Assembly (NCBI GenBank): GCA_002291875.1 | Contig: DBAV01000258.1 | Span: forward strand, 1-16,092 | Reading direction: 5' to 3' | Length of the DNA stretch: 16,092 bases | From: Hyphomonadaceae bacterium UBA1001 | Lineage (GTDB): Bacteria > Pseudomonadota > Alphaproteobacteria > Caulobacterales > Aquidulcibacteraceae | Shown here: positions 1 to 6,814 of the stretch, in pieces | Numbering within the stretch: the stretch's first letter is position 1 | Layout: each line of letters opens with the position of its first letter | Program-made: the position numbers and the translations under genes | Notes under the pieces: model-generated | Told to the model about the DNA's origin: nothing | Databases searched by the model: none | Seen by the model: the letters and a program-made list of their open reading frames with translations, nothing else

Positions 1-10
1 TGGAGCGCTC

Positions 11-367
11 ATGCAGGCACCCCCCCCGGACCCCCCCGAGCCGGTCGCGGCGCGGCAGGCGGACAGGCGCGGCGCGCTGCGCGGCCTGGTCGGCGGCGCC
101 TACGGGGTCTGCGCCGTCGCGCTCGCACTCGAGGCCTCCGCGCGCGGTGACGGCTCCGCGTCCGCGGCGGCCGCCCTGGTCTGCCTCATGGGCGTGGCGG
201 GACTCGTCAGCCTCGCGCTGCGCCCGCCCCACCCACCCCCTGCCTACGGATGGTCCATGACCGTGGCGGCGCTCCGGGGGGCCTGCGCCCGGGCCCCCGC
301 GGGCTCATGGCGCGCGCGGTGCGTTGGGCTCGCGGGTCGACCGCGTGGTCGAGCCCGGGCACCGTGA
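11..367 (+). CDS. Small two-helix membrane protein, function unknown
   Basis: The 118-residue frame starts at an ATG preceded by GGAG with 5-6 bases of spacing. Third codon positions are almost all G or C, so it is probably real. The N-terminus is proline-rich and charged (residues 1-26). Two hydrophobic stretches follow at about 27-45 and 53-71, compatible with a helical hairpin in the inner membrane. The C-terminal third is Arg/Ala-rich and presumably cytoplasmic. I do not recognise a family. The stop codon overlaps a GTG in the next frame (GTGA at 364-367), so translation of the following gene may be coupled. The tail beyond about residue 80 is low in complexity and may not be conserved. 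Confidence 0.5.
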   Translation: MQAPPPDPPEPVAARQADRRGALRGLVGGAYGVCAVALALEASARGDGSASAAAALVCLMGVAGLVSLALRPPHPPPAYGWSMTVAALRGACARAPAGSWRARCVGLAGRPRGRARAP

Positions 368-1281
368 ACGCGCGGGCGGTTGCGGGTCCCTTCGGGTGGA
401 GGGGTGCGTTCGTTCCTCGAGGGGTGTCCGCTCCCGTGGAGCGGAATGGGGAGGCGCGGCGGCGCGTGGAGCCGATCCGGCCTTGGGAAGCGTTTTCCGG
501 TCCAGATCACGAGGCCATTCCGTGTTGGGTTGCCGGGATCTCGGACGGCTCCGAGGTGCTGCGCGTCCCATCGCCGCCGTCCGACCATGGTCTCGCGCAC
601 CGCTCGATCGCCCTGCCGGGAGGGCTGGGACCCTACGCGGCGGCGACCGGGTTCGGTCGAACGGCGGCTGACGGCCCGCTCCCCGGTACCGGCACGGACA
701 CCGCGGACTTCGGCGGTGGCGAGCGGTCGCATGCGGCCGACGGATCCGTCGGCTCGGTCACTGCGCCTTGGAGCCACGGGTGCGGGGCGGGGTCGGGTGC
801 GCTGGTCGGGCCGGGGAACGGTCACGTTCTGCAGGCGGAGCCGCGGTTTGCGACTTGCGGTGGAGCAGATCCCGCGCCCGCGCTGTCCCGAGGGATCACG
901 CCGCCGTCCGACGGCGTCCGATATGGCGCTCACGAGGGCGGCCTCGGGCTGCAGGCCTCCGGGGATACCCACCACGTCGCCTCGGGTGGGGGCGGGCTCG
1001 AGCTGGACCGGGTCCGCATCCGCGAGTGCCTCGAGCGCGGGCTGCCGGAGGAGTTCGCTGGACACGTCGCGATCAGGGACATCGCTGAGCTGTTCGGGAT
1101 GCCCGCGGTGGATCTCAAGCGGCGGGCAGGGGACGCGCTCGCCCCGGTGGAGGGCGTGGGCAGGGGGATGAGGCAGTACGCGGTCCGCCGGCGCGCGCTC
1201 GAGCGCCTTACCGAGATGGTATGCGAGGGGACGCTGCTGCTGCCGCTCAGCGCGACGCCGCCGGGCGGCGGGCGGGGCTGA
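364..1281 (+). CDS. Hypothetical 305-residue protein with a structured C-terminus
   Basis: The frame is open from 250, but the GTG at 364 overlaps the stop of the upstream gene by four bases and is the most economical start. No strong ribosome site is visible for any start. The C-terminal 95 or so residues (from about base 1000) look natural: G/C-ending codons above 90%, helical and charged, with the segments RDIAELFGMPAVDLKRR and RRRALERLTEMV, which could form a small helical DNA- or protein-binding domain. The N-terminal 200 residues are rich in Gly, Ser and Pro, with noticeably weaker third-position bias. They may be a disordered linker, a decayed region or not coding at all. No family recognised. 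The gene ends about 100 bases before the IS256-family element. Confidence 0.4.
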   Translation: MNARAVAGPFGWRGAFVPRGVSAPVERNGEARRRVEPIRPWEAFSGPDHEAIPCWVAGISDGSEVLRVPSPPSDHGLAHRSIALPGGLGPYAAATGFGRTAADGPLPGTGTDTADFGGGERSHAADGSVGSVTAPWSHGCGAGSGALVGPGNGHVLQAEPRFATCGGADPAPALSRGITPPSDGVRYGAHEGGLGLQASGDTHHVASGGGGLELDRVRIRECLERGLPEEFAGHVAIRDIAELFGMPAVDLKRRAGDALAPVEGVGRGMRQYAVRRRALERLTEMVCEGTLLLPLSATPPGGGRG

Positions 1282-1556
1282 GGGCCACACCGGACCTCGA
1301 CCGGCCCGGACGGCATACCGACCCGAAAGGGTCGCCGACGCGGCGCGCATGCGACCGTCTTCGCCAGTTGCCGATCGTCCTCCAGGTGACTTCCCCCGTG
1401 GTGGTGTGGCTCGACGGAGCCATCATCCCGGCCGCGCGCCCCCGACAGCGCTGTGGCAGCCGGGATGATGGCGGTGGCCATTGATCGATCGTTGGGTGAG
1501 GCTCGGGTTTGCGGGAGCCGAGCGAACCTGAGGTCGACCAGTGACCGACGGGGACG

Positions 1557-2085
1557 ATGAACCTCCGCGCGCTGGTGGAGAAGGCCCCCGACGCCGATGT
1601 CCTGCGCGAGATGGTCGGCCTCGCCGCCGAAGGCTTGATGGAGTTGGAGGTCTGTGCGCTGACGGGCGCGGCCCATGGCGGGAAGAGCGCGCTTCGGCCC
1701 GCTCGGGGGGACGGCCACCGCGACCGCGACTGGGAGACGCGGGCCGGGACGGTGGAACTGCGCATCCCGAGGCTCAGGAAGGGCAGCTGCTTCCCCGGCT
1801 TCCCCGAGCCGCGCCGCATGGCGGAGAAAGCCCTGGTGGCGGTCATCCGGGAGGGCTGCATCCGGGGCGTCTCGGTCCCCGTCGTCATGGCGGCTCGAAT
1901 GGCTCGACGGCGGGATCGGGCGCCGCACCGAGGTCGTCGGCGTCTTCCCCAACGAGGCCGAGATCACCCGCCTCGTCGGCGCCATCCCGCTCGGGCAGAA
2001 CGACGGATGGGCCGCGCAGCGCGCCCGATGCACGACGCCGGAGACCATCGCCCCACAAGCGACGATCCTCCCGTCAGCCTGCTAG
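1557..2085 (+). pseudogene. IS256-family (mutator-type) transposase, internal deletion and frameshift
   Basis: The frame from 1557 encodes a typical N-terminus of this transposase group: MNLRALVEKAPDADVLREMV, then a DWETRAGTVELRIPRLRKGS segment and an FPEPRRMAEKAL segment up to about 1880. After a junction near 1875-1900 the frame changes. The family's C-terminus is then read in another frame: WLDGGIGRRTEVVGVFPNEA, then ITRLVGAIPLGQNDGWAAQR, ending with TTPETIAP near 2055. About 105 N-terminal and 60 C-terminal residues remain of roughly 400. The central region carrying the DDE catalytic residues is deleted, so the enzyme cannot be active. Only a second, intact copy elsewhere could mobilise this element. 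Confidence 0.8.
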
Positions 2086-2170
2086 CCGTGGCAGCGTGAC
2101 ATCACCGCCCGGGGCCATCCCGAAGCGGTCAGTGGTGATCAGAAGCCACACCACGCATTGGGACATCACC
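1930..2170 (+). repeat. Left arm of a ~240-bp inverted repeat (IS256 3' end)
   Basis: Read on the minus strand from 2170, this arm matches the plus strand from 5625 with only scattered mismatches for the first 150 bases. It then shows weaker similarity to about 5865. The first 23 bases from each end are identical. It is the transposase C-terminus plus the 3' end of the IS. The arm faces inward toward its partner, so the two bracket 2171-5624. Such a pair permits inversion of the bracketed segment by homologous recombination and resembles the ends of a composite transposon. Confidence 0.8.
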
Positions 2171-2334
2171 CGGCCGGTGTCGCGAATGGCTTCACAAAAC
2201 TCTTGCGGCGACACCCCCGTATCCGCGGCCAAGTTACGTAGACGCTCGCGTCGCATCGGTGCGAGCGCCTGACAGTAAGCGTCAAACGGGAGGTTTTTGG
2301 GCCCAAGATCCTCGGGAATCGGCTCGTCGTCCAT
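2074..2334 (-). pseudogene. 5' fragment of an unknown gene fused to an IS end
   Basis: The ATG at 2334 has an upstream GAGG on the minus strand with 7-8 bases of spacing. The native part is about 55 residues: MDDEPIPEDLGPKNLPFDAY, followed by a helical segment containing MRRERLRNLAADTGVSPQEF. The IS256 end begins exactly after RDTGR, at 2170. The last 30 residues of the 86-residue frame are therefore IS terminal sequence read backwards. The fragment resembles the start of a small helical (possibly HTH-bearing) regulator or adaptor, but I cannot name a family. The rest of the gene is gone. It could still give a chimeric peptide, since a stop occurs only inside the IS. Confidence 0.6.
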
Positions 2335-2340
2335 AATCAC

Positions 2341-2501
2341 CCTCGCCTCAGCCCATCGCTCAGCCTAGCAAACGTCCCCGAGTTCGTCAAGTCGAATGAT
2401 GCTTTCCACTTGAAGCCTTCGTCACCTATCGAAATCATATTTCACACAGTTTCTCAGATTGGCGACCGATATGAAGAGGTTTTCAACAAGATATCTGAAT
2501 T
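2341..2501. other. AT-rich interval without an assignable gene
   Basis: From about 2370 to 2560 the base composition drops well below the surroundings. One plus-strand frame remains open across it and encodes a natural-looking stretch, FHLKPSSPIEIIFHTVSQIG then DRYEEVFNKISEF. It has no ATG and no ribosome site, and it runs antisense into the 117-residue gene. It may be a remnant of a low-GC foreign gene, or simply the promoter/terminator spacer between the truncated minus-strand gene and its upstream neighbour. Confidence 0.3.
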
Positions 2502-2855
2502 TCAATTGGCCGAAATCTTCCAGATCACGGTTTTCTTGGAATCGGATACACCAGGTGTCCACCGGATGAACCGTTCGGCGACTTCCGCAAGGTCCGCTTG
2601 CTGCGCTGCCGTCATTTTAGGGCCGAAGCGCGCCCACGTGTAGCCGCCGCCGTTGAGGCCCGCGTGAATGTCACGGCGCGCCACCCCCGCGTTGGCTACC
2701 ACTTCACGACTGGGGACGAACGCAGCATTTCCAATGCCGCCCTTGACCTTTGTGCGCATGTAGCCGGCCGCCGGCACGAACGGCTCCCCGTCGGCGCCGA
2801 TCGGCGCGCAGCGCCCGGACCGTGCTAGACTACACGACGCAGGTTGATTTGTCAT
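2502..2855 (-). CDS. Hypothetical 117-residue protein
   Basis: The ATG at 2855 begins MTNQPASCSLARSGR. Codon use is mixed but clearly coding from about residue 15 onward. The body contains PIGADGEPFVPAAGYMRTKV, a central HAGLNGGGYTWARFGPKMTA segment and a helical tail with AAQQADLAEVAERFIRW. I do not recognise the family. The Gly/aromatic core GLNGGGYTWARFGP looks like a conserved structural motif of a small alpha/beta domain, possibly a detached C-terminal domain of a larger protein. No signal peptide or membrane helix is seen and no ribosome site is evident. The start lies only 11 bases from the earliest possible start of the divergent plus-strand gene, so one of the two starts is probably wrong. 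It lies inside the IS-bracketed segment. Confidence 0.5.
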   Translation of the reverse strand: MTNQPASCSLARSGRCAPIGADGEPFVPAAGYMRTKVKGGIGNAAFVPSREVVANAGVARRDIHAGLNGGGYTWARFGPKMTAAQQADLAEVAERFIRWTPGVSDSKKTVIWKISAN

Positions 2856-2866
2856 AATGAATTCGC

Positions 2867-3355
2867 TTGACGCCTGCCGCGAAAAAAGTGTTTTCTGGTT
2901 GGGAGTGGAGTACGGGATCGCGTAAGCGCAACACGGGATCGAGTTCTTTCTGGCGAGTTGTCTTTGGCGTGGTCGCTTTCGCGCTTCTGGCGGCAGGTCT
3001 GGCCTTTGCCCAACCCGGGTCTGCCCGAGAGCCCCGATCCGAACGGGCGCCATCGCCGGACATCGCTGCCGCCGCGCAGTGCAGATCACATCACATGAAC
3101 CTCGCCAGATCGCGTGCCTCCGTGTGTTGGGAGGGACAGGACTGCGCCGCGATCCGTGCGGATGTCCAGGTCCCACGCGCCGAAGTCGAGCGGATCGAAA
3201 GCCATTGCGCATGCATGATGCTGGCGCTGGGCGGGAGCGGTGCAACCTCGCCGGTCATGCAACGCTTGGCTGCGGGTTGGGATACCGCATACCTCGGGGA
3301 GCTCGTCGAGCAATCGCCCCGCTTCCGTGAATTGAGCGGCAGCTGCTTCGGCTAG
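2867..3355 (+). CDS. Small Cys-rich exported protein
   Basis: The frame is open from a TTG at 2867; GTG at 2888 and GTG at 2972 are alternatives. None has a good ribosome site, so the start is unresolved. Starting at 2888 gives a basic n-region (SRKRN) and a hydrophobic core VVFGVVAFALLAAGLAFA followed by QPG. That is a plausible Sec signal peptide or N-terminal anchor. The mature part holds six Cys: QCRSHH, VCWEGQDCAAI, SHCACMM and the C-terminal SGSCFG. Disulfides in the periplasm or outside the cell are therefore likely. No family recognised. It lies about 110 bases upstream of the lipase-like gene on the same strand. It could be that enzyme's partner, chaperone or inhibitor; this is inference from position only. 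Confidence 0.5.
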   Translation: MTPAAKKVFSGWEWSTGSRKRNTGSSSFWRVVFGVVAFALLAAGLAFAQPGSAREPRSERAPSPDIAAAAQCRSHHMNLARSRASVCWEGQDCAAIRADVQVPRAEVERIESHCACMMLALGGSGATSPVMQRLAAGWDTAYLGELVEQSPRFRELSGSCFG

Positions 3356-3467
3356 GCCAGGTGTCGCGAAGGCGGCGGGAATGCCCCGATCGCGTGTGGT
3401 CAGCCGGTGCGGTCCGGCTCGAGTGCCCGCCGTTTTGGGCCGGATCGGAGTGCGCGTGAGGATGGGC

Positions 3468-5333
3468 ATGCTTCGAGCTGCATTGGTCGTGTTGGTCGGG
3501 ATCTGGCTTTCGTGTGCGACGGTTGCGCTCGCGAACCCGCTCTCGGGCGCGGAACGCCGGTCCGTAACCGAGGGGATGAACCTCGCCTCGGCGGCCGTAC
3601 AAGGCAACCTCGCACGCTTCACTTGCGAAGTGCGCGGTGCGGCGACCCCGAATGCGCCCGAGCTCGACGACAGTCGGGAGATGATCTCGCTCAGGGCGCA
3701 CAGGGAGCGCCTGCTCGCGGCGTACTCCGAGGAGTGGCGGCGCGCCGGCGAGCGTGAGCGCCGCTGCGCCCGCCCTTCGGAGGCGGACGCGCTCGGATGC
3801 ACGATGGGGAGGCTGGCGGGCGGGAGCGATCGCAGGCGTGCGGCCCTGTCCGCCGATCTGGCGCTGGTGGACCGGGCGCTGCGCGTGCACGCCGCGCAGC
3901 GATATACGGAATGGGCCGACGCGTATCTCGCCTGGGTCCGCCACCGGGTGTCCGCTCCACAAGGGTTCAGCTTGGACCATCCGGCGCTCGACGCTCCGGG
4001 GCGGTTGAGTTCCGGCGCAGTGGACCTGGTCCAGGGCTTGGCGAGGGATGCCGAGTCGGACCGGCTCCAGACCGGGTTGGTGGCGGCCTACGCCGGGTGC
4101 GCGAGCGCCGTACGGCGGGAATTCCTGCTCTCGAACACCGCCGGCATCACCGCGCTCGCGGGGTCGCTCGAGTCCGAGCGGGATGTGGAGTTGCTCAAGC
4201 AGAGGCTGTTCGGGCGGGAGGGGCAGGATCCGCAACTCGCGCCCCTGGCCGCGTCCCTCGACTCCGAGGTCGTGCGGCGCCGCGCCCGGATCGAGGCGCT
4301 GCGGCTGGAGCGGGCGAGTGCCCTCGAGGCCGGGAGGCGTGCGCGGATCGAGGCGGTGAACAGCCGCATCGCGGCCGCCCGCTCCGTTGCCCGGCCGCGG
4401 CTCGATCCGTCGCTCCTTCAGGCCATCTCGAGGCGCGGCGCCCAACTCGGCACGGCCTCGTGGCTCGACGAGATGAACTGCCGGGTCCGGGGGCTCGATG
4501 CCCGGCAACCCCTCACGTCAGGGGCGGACGCCGAACTCGTCGACCTTGTGACCGCGGACCGGATCTTCTTCTTCGTGCACGGCCTCGCCCTCGAAGCGGA
4601 GGATGGGTTCCTGCTGCCGTATCAGGTGGAGGAGCAGTTCCGCGCGCACGCCGCGCTCGTCGCGTCCCTGCCCGGCCGCAACGCCACCTGCTTCGTGTCG
4701 TGGCGCTCCCTCGAATGGATCGGCCAGGCCGACCGGCTCGCACGTGCGCTGCGAGACGTCCAGGCGATCGCCGGCCTTCCGGCCGTGTTCGACGCGAACC
4801 GCCGCGTCGTGGTGGTTGGGTATTCCGCGGGCGGCAACTACGCCAAGCGCGCCATCGTCGAGAGCATGCGCCCCGCGGCCGGGGCCGGCCGGCAGGGGCG
4901 GCCGCGCGTGCCGGTCACGTTGGTCACGATGGGCACGCCCCACAATGGCTCGCGGCTGGCGAGCATGGGCGGGCTTGCGCTCGTCGCGGGCATGCTGGGC
5001 TATGCGGGCGGCGAGCTTCCCCCGGAGGCAGCGCTGGCAACCATGGTCGCGGTGCCGATGATCGCGAACCTGCCGGGTGTGAGGGAGCTGCGGCCGCTAT
5101 CGGGCAACCCATCGCTTGCGGCGATCAACCGGGACTACGCCGCGCTGAACCACGAGACCTACTCCGTCTTCAGCGACGGAGACGCCCTCTCGCCGCCGAG
5201 CGCGTCGACCGTCCCGTTTGCGAGGAGCGTCCCCGTATCGGGGATGAGCCACGAGGACTTCGTGGGGCCGCTTCGGCCTGAGCTCGAGGACGTGCTGCGG
5301 CATCTGTACGGGGGGCTCGGACCTCCAAGCTGA
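3468..5333 (+). CDS. Secreted alpha/beta-hydrolase, lipase-like
   Basis: I chose the ATG at 3468 because GAGG lies 6 bases upstream and it gives a clean signal peptide (MLRAALVVLVGIWLSCATVA, cleavage likely after VALA); upstream in-frame ATGs at 3381 and 3462 exist. The 621-residue protein has an Arg/Glu-rich helical N-terminal domain (residues about 25-340, partly coiled coil). An alpha/beta-hydrolase domain follows: HG at 371-372 after a hydrophobic strand (oxyanion region), nucleophile elbow GYSAGG with Ser453, MGTPHNGSRL near 490, Asp570 or Asp572 in SDGDAL as the likely acid, and His595 in MSHEDF. All triad positions are present. Lipase, esterase or related acyl hydrolase is likely; substrate unknown. 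The long N-terminal domain is unusual for a simple lipase and may be a targeting or effector domain. Confidence 0.75.
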   Translation: MLRAALVVLVGIWLSCATVALANPLSGAERRSVTEGMNLASAAVQGNLARFTCEVRGAATPNAPELDDSREMISLRAHRERLLAAYSEEWRRAGERERRCARPSEADALGCTMGRLAGGSDRRRAALSADLALVDRALRVHAAQRYTEWADAYLAWVRHRVSAPQGFSLDHPALDAPGRLSSGAVDLVQGLARDAESDRLQTGLVAAYAGCASAVRREFLLSNTAGITALAGSLESERDVELLKQRLFGREGQDPQLAPLAASLDSEVVRRRARIEALRLERASALEAGRRARIEAVNSRIAAARSVARPRLDPSLLQAISRRGAQLGTASWLDEMNCRVRGLDARQPLTSGADAELVDLVTADRIFFFVHGLALEAEDGFLLPYQVEEQFRAHAALVASLPGRNATCFVSWRSLEWIGQADRLARALRDVQAIAGLPAVFDANRRVVVVGYSAGGNYAKRAIVESMRPAAGAGRQGRPRVPVTLVTMGTPHNGSRLASMGGLALVAGMLGYAGGELPPEAALATMVAVPMIANLPGVRELRPLSGNPSLAAINRDYAALNHETYSVFSDGDALSPPSASTVPFARSVPVSGMSHEDFVGPLRPELEDVLRHLYGGLGPPS

Positions 5334-5530
5334 GCGCGGCACGGGCGGAAATCGTGAAGTGGCCCCACTGATCCGACCGGCTGACCGAACGGGCGGGCCG
5401 GCGCAGTTGTCTTGGCCACCATGCGAAGGGTTGAAGGCTTCTGGCCTTGCTCCGGCGGCATCTTGGCGGTCTTTTGGGGCGCGTCTTGCCATCGAGCGGC
5501 TAGTCGAGAACCTCGTGTGGCCCACGACGC
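5334..5530. other. Intergenic stretch, possible CRISPR leader side or IS debris
   Basis: No convincing gene lies here. If the CRISPR repeats have the usual type I-E orientation, the leader would sit here, but the stretch is GC-rich rather than AT-rich. No degenerate repeat is seen one period upstream of 5531. The segment GAAGTGGCCCCACTGATCCG at 5356-5375 resembles the kind of non-coding sequence found in IS21-type elements. That is a recollection I cannot verify here. Confidence 0.3.
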
Positions 5531-5619
5531 GTGTTCCTCGCGCACGCGGGGATGAACCAGTGGGAGGTCCTGCCGCGGCGGTGGGGGGACGTGTTCCCCG
5601 CGCACGCGGGGATGAACCG
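5531..5619 (+). CRISPR. Two-repeat CRISPR fragment, type I-E-style repeat
   Basis: Two 29-base repeats occupy 5531-5559 and 5591-5619, separated by a 31-base spacer (5560-5590). The second carries a perfect 7-bp palindrome CCCCGCG-CA-CGCGGGG between GTGTT and GATGAACCG. The first differs at two positions (T for C at repeat position 8, A for G at position 29). The sequence and length match the well-known I-E repeat class (GTGTTCCCCGCG... GATGAACCG). Only five bases after the second repeat the inverted IS256 end begins (5625), so the rest of the array was probably removed. No cas gene is in the window, so the fragment would depend on Cas proteins encoded elsewhere. Confidence 0.75.
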
Positions 5620-5624
5620 TAGCA

Positions 5625-5865
5625 GGTGATGTCCCAATGCGTGGTGTAGCTTCTGATCACCACTGACCGCTTCGGGATGGGCCCGGATGGTGATGTCATG
5701 CCGCTACGGCAAGCAGGCTGACGGGAGGATTCTCGCCCGTGGGGCGATGGTCTCCGGCGTCATGTATCTGGCGCGGTGGATGGCCCACCCGTCGTCCTGT
5801 ACGAGCGGCAGGGCTCTGCCGACGAGAACGATGGCGGCTTCGTCGGGGAGTGAGGTCCGCCCGCC
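5625..5865 (-). mobile_element. IS256-family remnant, inverted second copy
   Basis: The terminal sequence GGTGATGTCCCAATGCGTGG at 5625 is identical to that of the left element read in reverse. Moving right, the minus strand encodes the degraded C-terminus of the same transposase: LPDEAAIVLVGRALPLVQDD then GWAIHRARYMTPETIAP, with the other reading frame ending SLLAVAA at 5696. Homology fades by about 5865, so the N-terminal two thirds and the other end of the IS are gone. It is the right arm of the inverted repeat bracketing the hydrolase segment and abuts the CRISPR fragment. Confidence 0.75.
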
Positions 5866-5940
5866 ATCGGTCCGGGGGCGGGCCGAGTGCCCACGACCTC
5901 GGTTCGCCGCTTGATCTCTCCGTCGCGGCGTTCCGTCCGC

Positions 5941-6114
5941 GGACGTCATCGATCACCCTTTCGCCGGTGAAGTCGTCGACCACGTGCCGGATCCGGAGCC
6001 GATCCCCACTCGTTGGTGTGTCCAAGGCAAGCTCGAGGCCCGGCGCTCGTTCGGGAGTGTCGGCATTGCCATCGGCCGACGCGTTCCGGCTGGTTGCTTG
6101 CGGCCGCGCCGGCG
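5941..6114 (-). pseudogene. IS3-family orfB remnant (internal fragment)
   Basis: On the minus strand, RRRRGRKQPAGTRRPM is encoded at about 6114-6060. After a frame change, LELALDTPTSGDRLRIRHVV then DDFTGERV follows to about 5955. Both correspond, in order, to the intact IS3 transposase in this window (RRRRGRKRALGTRRP, then WSLDFVSDAFTDGRRF, then AVVDDFTREC). It is a roughly 175-bp fragment with a frameshift and substitutions, including loss of the first catalytic Asp context (LELALD for WSLDFV). It sits directly against the IS256 remnant, indicating serial insertion and deletion. The following 6115-6279 holds nothing I can assign. Confidence 0.65.
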
Positions 6115-6279
6115 GCGCACCGCCAATGACCCGCGAGTTTTCTGTCCGGCCGGGCTTCCTGTGATCAGCGTGGCGTCCCCCCTGTCCCGCGCCTTCCCAA
6201 TGCCTAGACCGGGATGGCCGGGCCGCTGGTGTCGGCCTGCCAGCTCGCGCGGCCGCCCTCCCACCTTCCCGCGCTTCCC

Positions 6280-6657
6280 TCAAGCCGCGGCGTCGCCCGT
6301 CGCGACGGCTGCGCCCAAGCCCTTCGCCGCCGCCCCGCGCACCTCGTCACGGTCGCCCCAGGCGGTCATGGCGTCGAGGATCGGGAGAAGCGGGCGCCCG
6401 AGCGGCGTGAAGGCGCAGTCGACATGGGGCGGCACGACCGGGTGGATGGTGCGCGAGATCACGCCGTCGGCCTCCAGCTCGCGCAGATGCTGGGTGAGCA
6501 TGCGCTGGGTGACGCCGGGCATCAGCCGGCGCAGTTCGTTGAAGCGCCGCTTCCCGTCCCGCAGATGGAACAGGATGAGCAGCTTCCAGCGCCCGCCGAT
6601 GACCGAGAGCGTGCGCTCGACGGGGCAGTCGGCCGGATCGAGGCAGGGCTCGGTCAT
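6280..6657 (-). CDS. HxlR-family winged-helix transcriptional regulator
   Basis: This 125-residue protein has the typical HxlR layout: an N-terminal Cys-containing segment (MTEPCLDPADCPVE), then LSVIGGRWKLLILFHLRDGK, an FNELRRLMPGVTQRMLTQHL recognition-helix region and an RELEADGVISRTIHP wing. It ends with a helix containing FTPLGRPLLPILDAM. HxlR-type proteins bind DNA as dimers and often sense electrophiles or redox stress, controlling a divergent oxidoreductase or transporter gene (established for the family). The length is normal and the frame intact. Cys5 and Cys11 could be redox sensors, which is inference. The divergent neighbour is now an IS3 element, so the original target is absent or displaced. 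The C-terminus (AAAKGLGAAVATGDAAA) is low-complexity. Confidence 0.9.
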   Translation of the reverse strand: MTEPCLDPADCPVERTLSVIGGRWKLLILFHLRDGKRRFNELRRLMPGVTQRMLTQHLRELEADGVISRTIHPVVPPHVDCAFTPLGRPLLPILDAMTAWGDRDEVRGAAAKGLGAAVATGDAAA

Positions 6658-6676
6658 GGGGCGGTACCTTTTTCCA

Positions 6677-6703
6677 TACTACGTATGCAAATGCTGCGTA
6701 CTT
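6677..6703. promoter_or_regulatory. Probable HxlR operator
   Basis: An imperfect inverted repeat lies 20 bases upstream of the regulator's ATG. The arms TACTACGTA (6677-6685) and TGCGTACTT (6695-6703) match at six of nine positions as inverted copies, including the TACG/CGTA core. The centre contains the palindrome GCA-AA-TGC. The spacing and the local AT-richness fit an autoregulatory operator of an HxlR-type dimer. Binding is inferred, not shown. Confidence 0.55.
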
Positions 6704-6814
6704 CTCGGATCGTAAGCGCCGCGCCAGTCTCCGTCCAGCCGCAACCGGAGTGACGTGACCCCCTGAATCTCCGCCATCCGCGTGTAGAGTCCGGCCCGAG
6801 AGAGGACGGACGAG

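Larger units (their letters stand above)
1385..2170 (+). mobile_element. IS256-family element, internally deleted
   Basis: Both ends are visible. The left end begins GGTGACTTCCC at 1385 and the right end, read on the minus strand, begins GGTGATGTCCC at 2170. The two share a GGTGTGGCT block and about 20 of the first 27 positions. The element is about 785 bp, against roughly 1.3-1.4 kb for the family (general knowledge). The missing part is the middle of the transposase. I see no 8-9 bp target duplication: the outside flanks (ending CGTCCTCCA at 1384, starting CGGCCGGTG at 2171) do not match. That fits later rearrangement between IS copies rather than a simple insertion. Confidence 0.75.

Noticed and set aside
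244..1350. Long minus-strand frame of 368 codons
   Set aside because: Arg/Pro-rich composition without hydrophobic core or motifs; it is the shadow of plus-strand GC-biased sequence.
930..2048. Long minus-strand frame of 372 codons across the IS256 element
   Set aside because: It runs antisense through the recognisable transposase fragments and has no protein-like features of its own.
3255..4508. Minus-strand frame of 417 codons opposite the hydrolase
   Set aside because: Mirror image of the hydrolase reading frame; the plus strand has signal peptide, catalytic motifs and better codon bias.
3797..5281. Plus-strand frame of 494 codons inside the hydrolase
   Set aside because: Offset frame dominated by Arg, Gly, Ala and Pro; typical shadow in GC-rich DNA.
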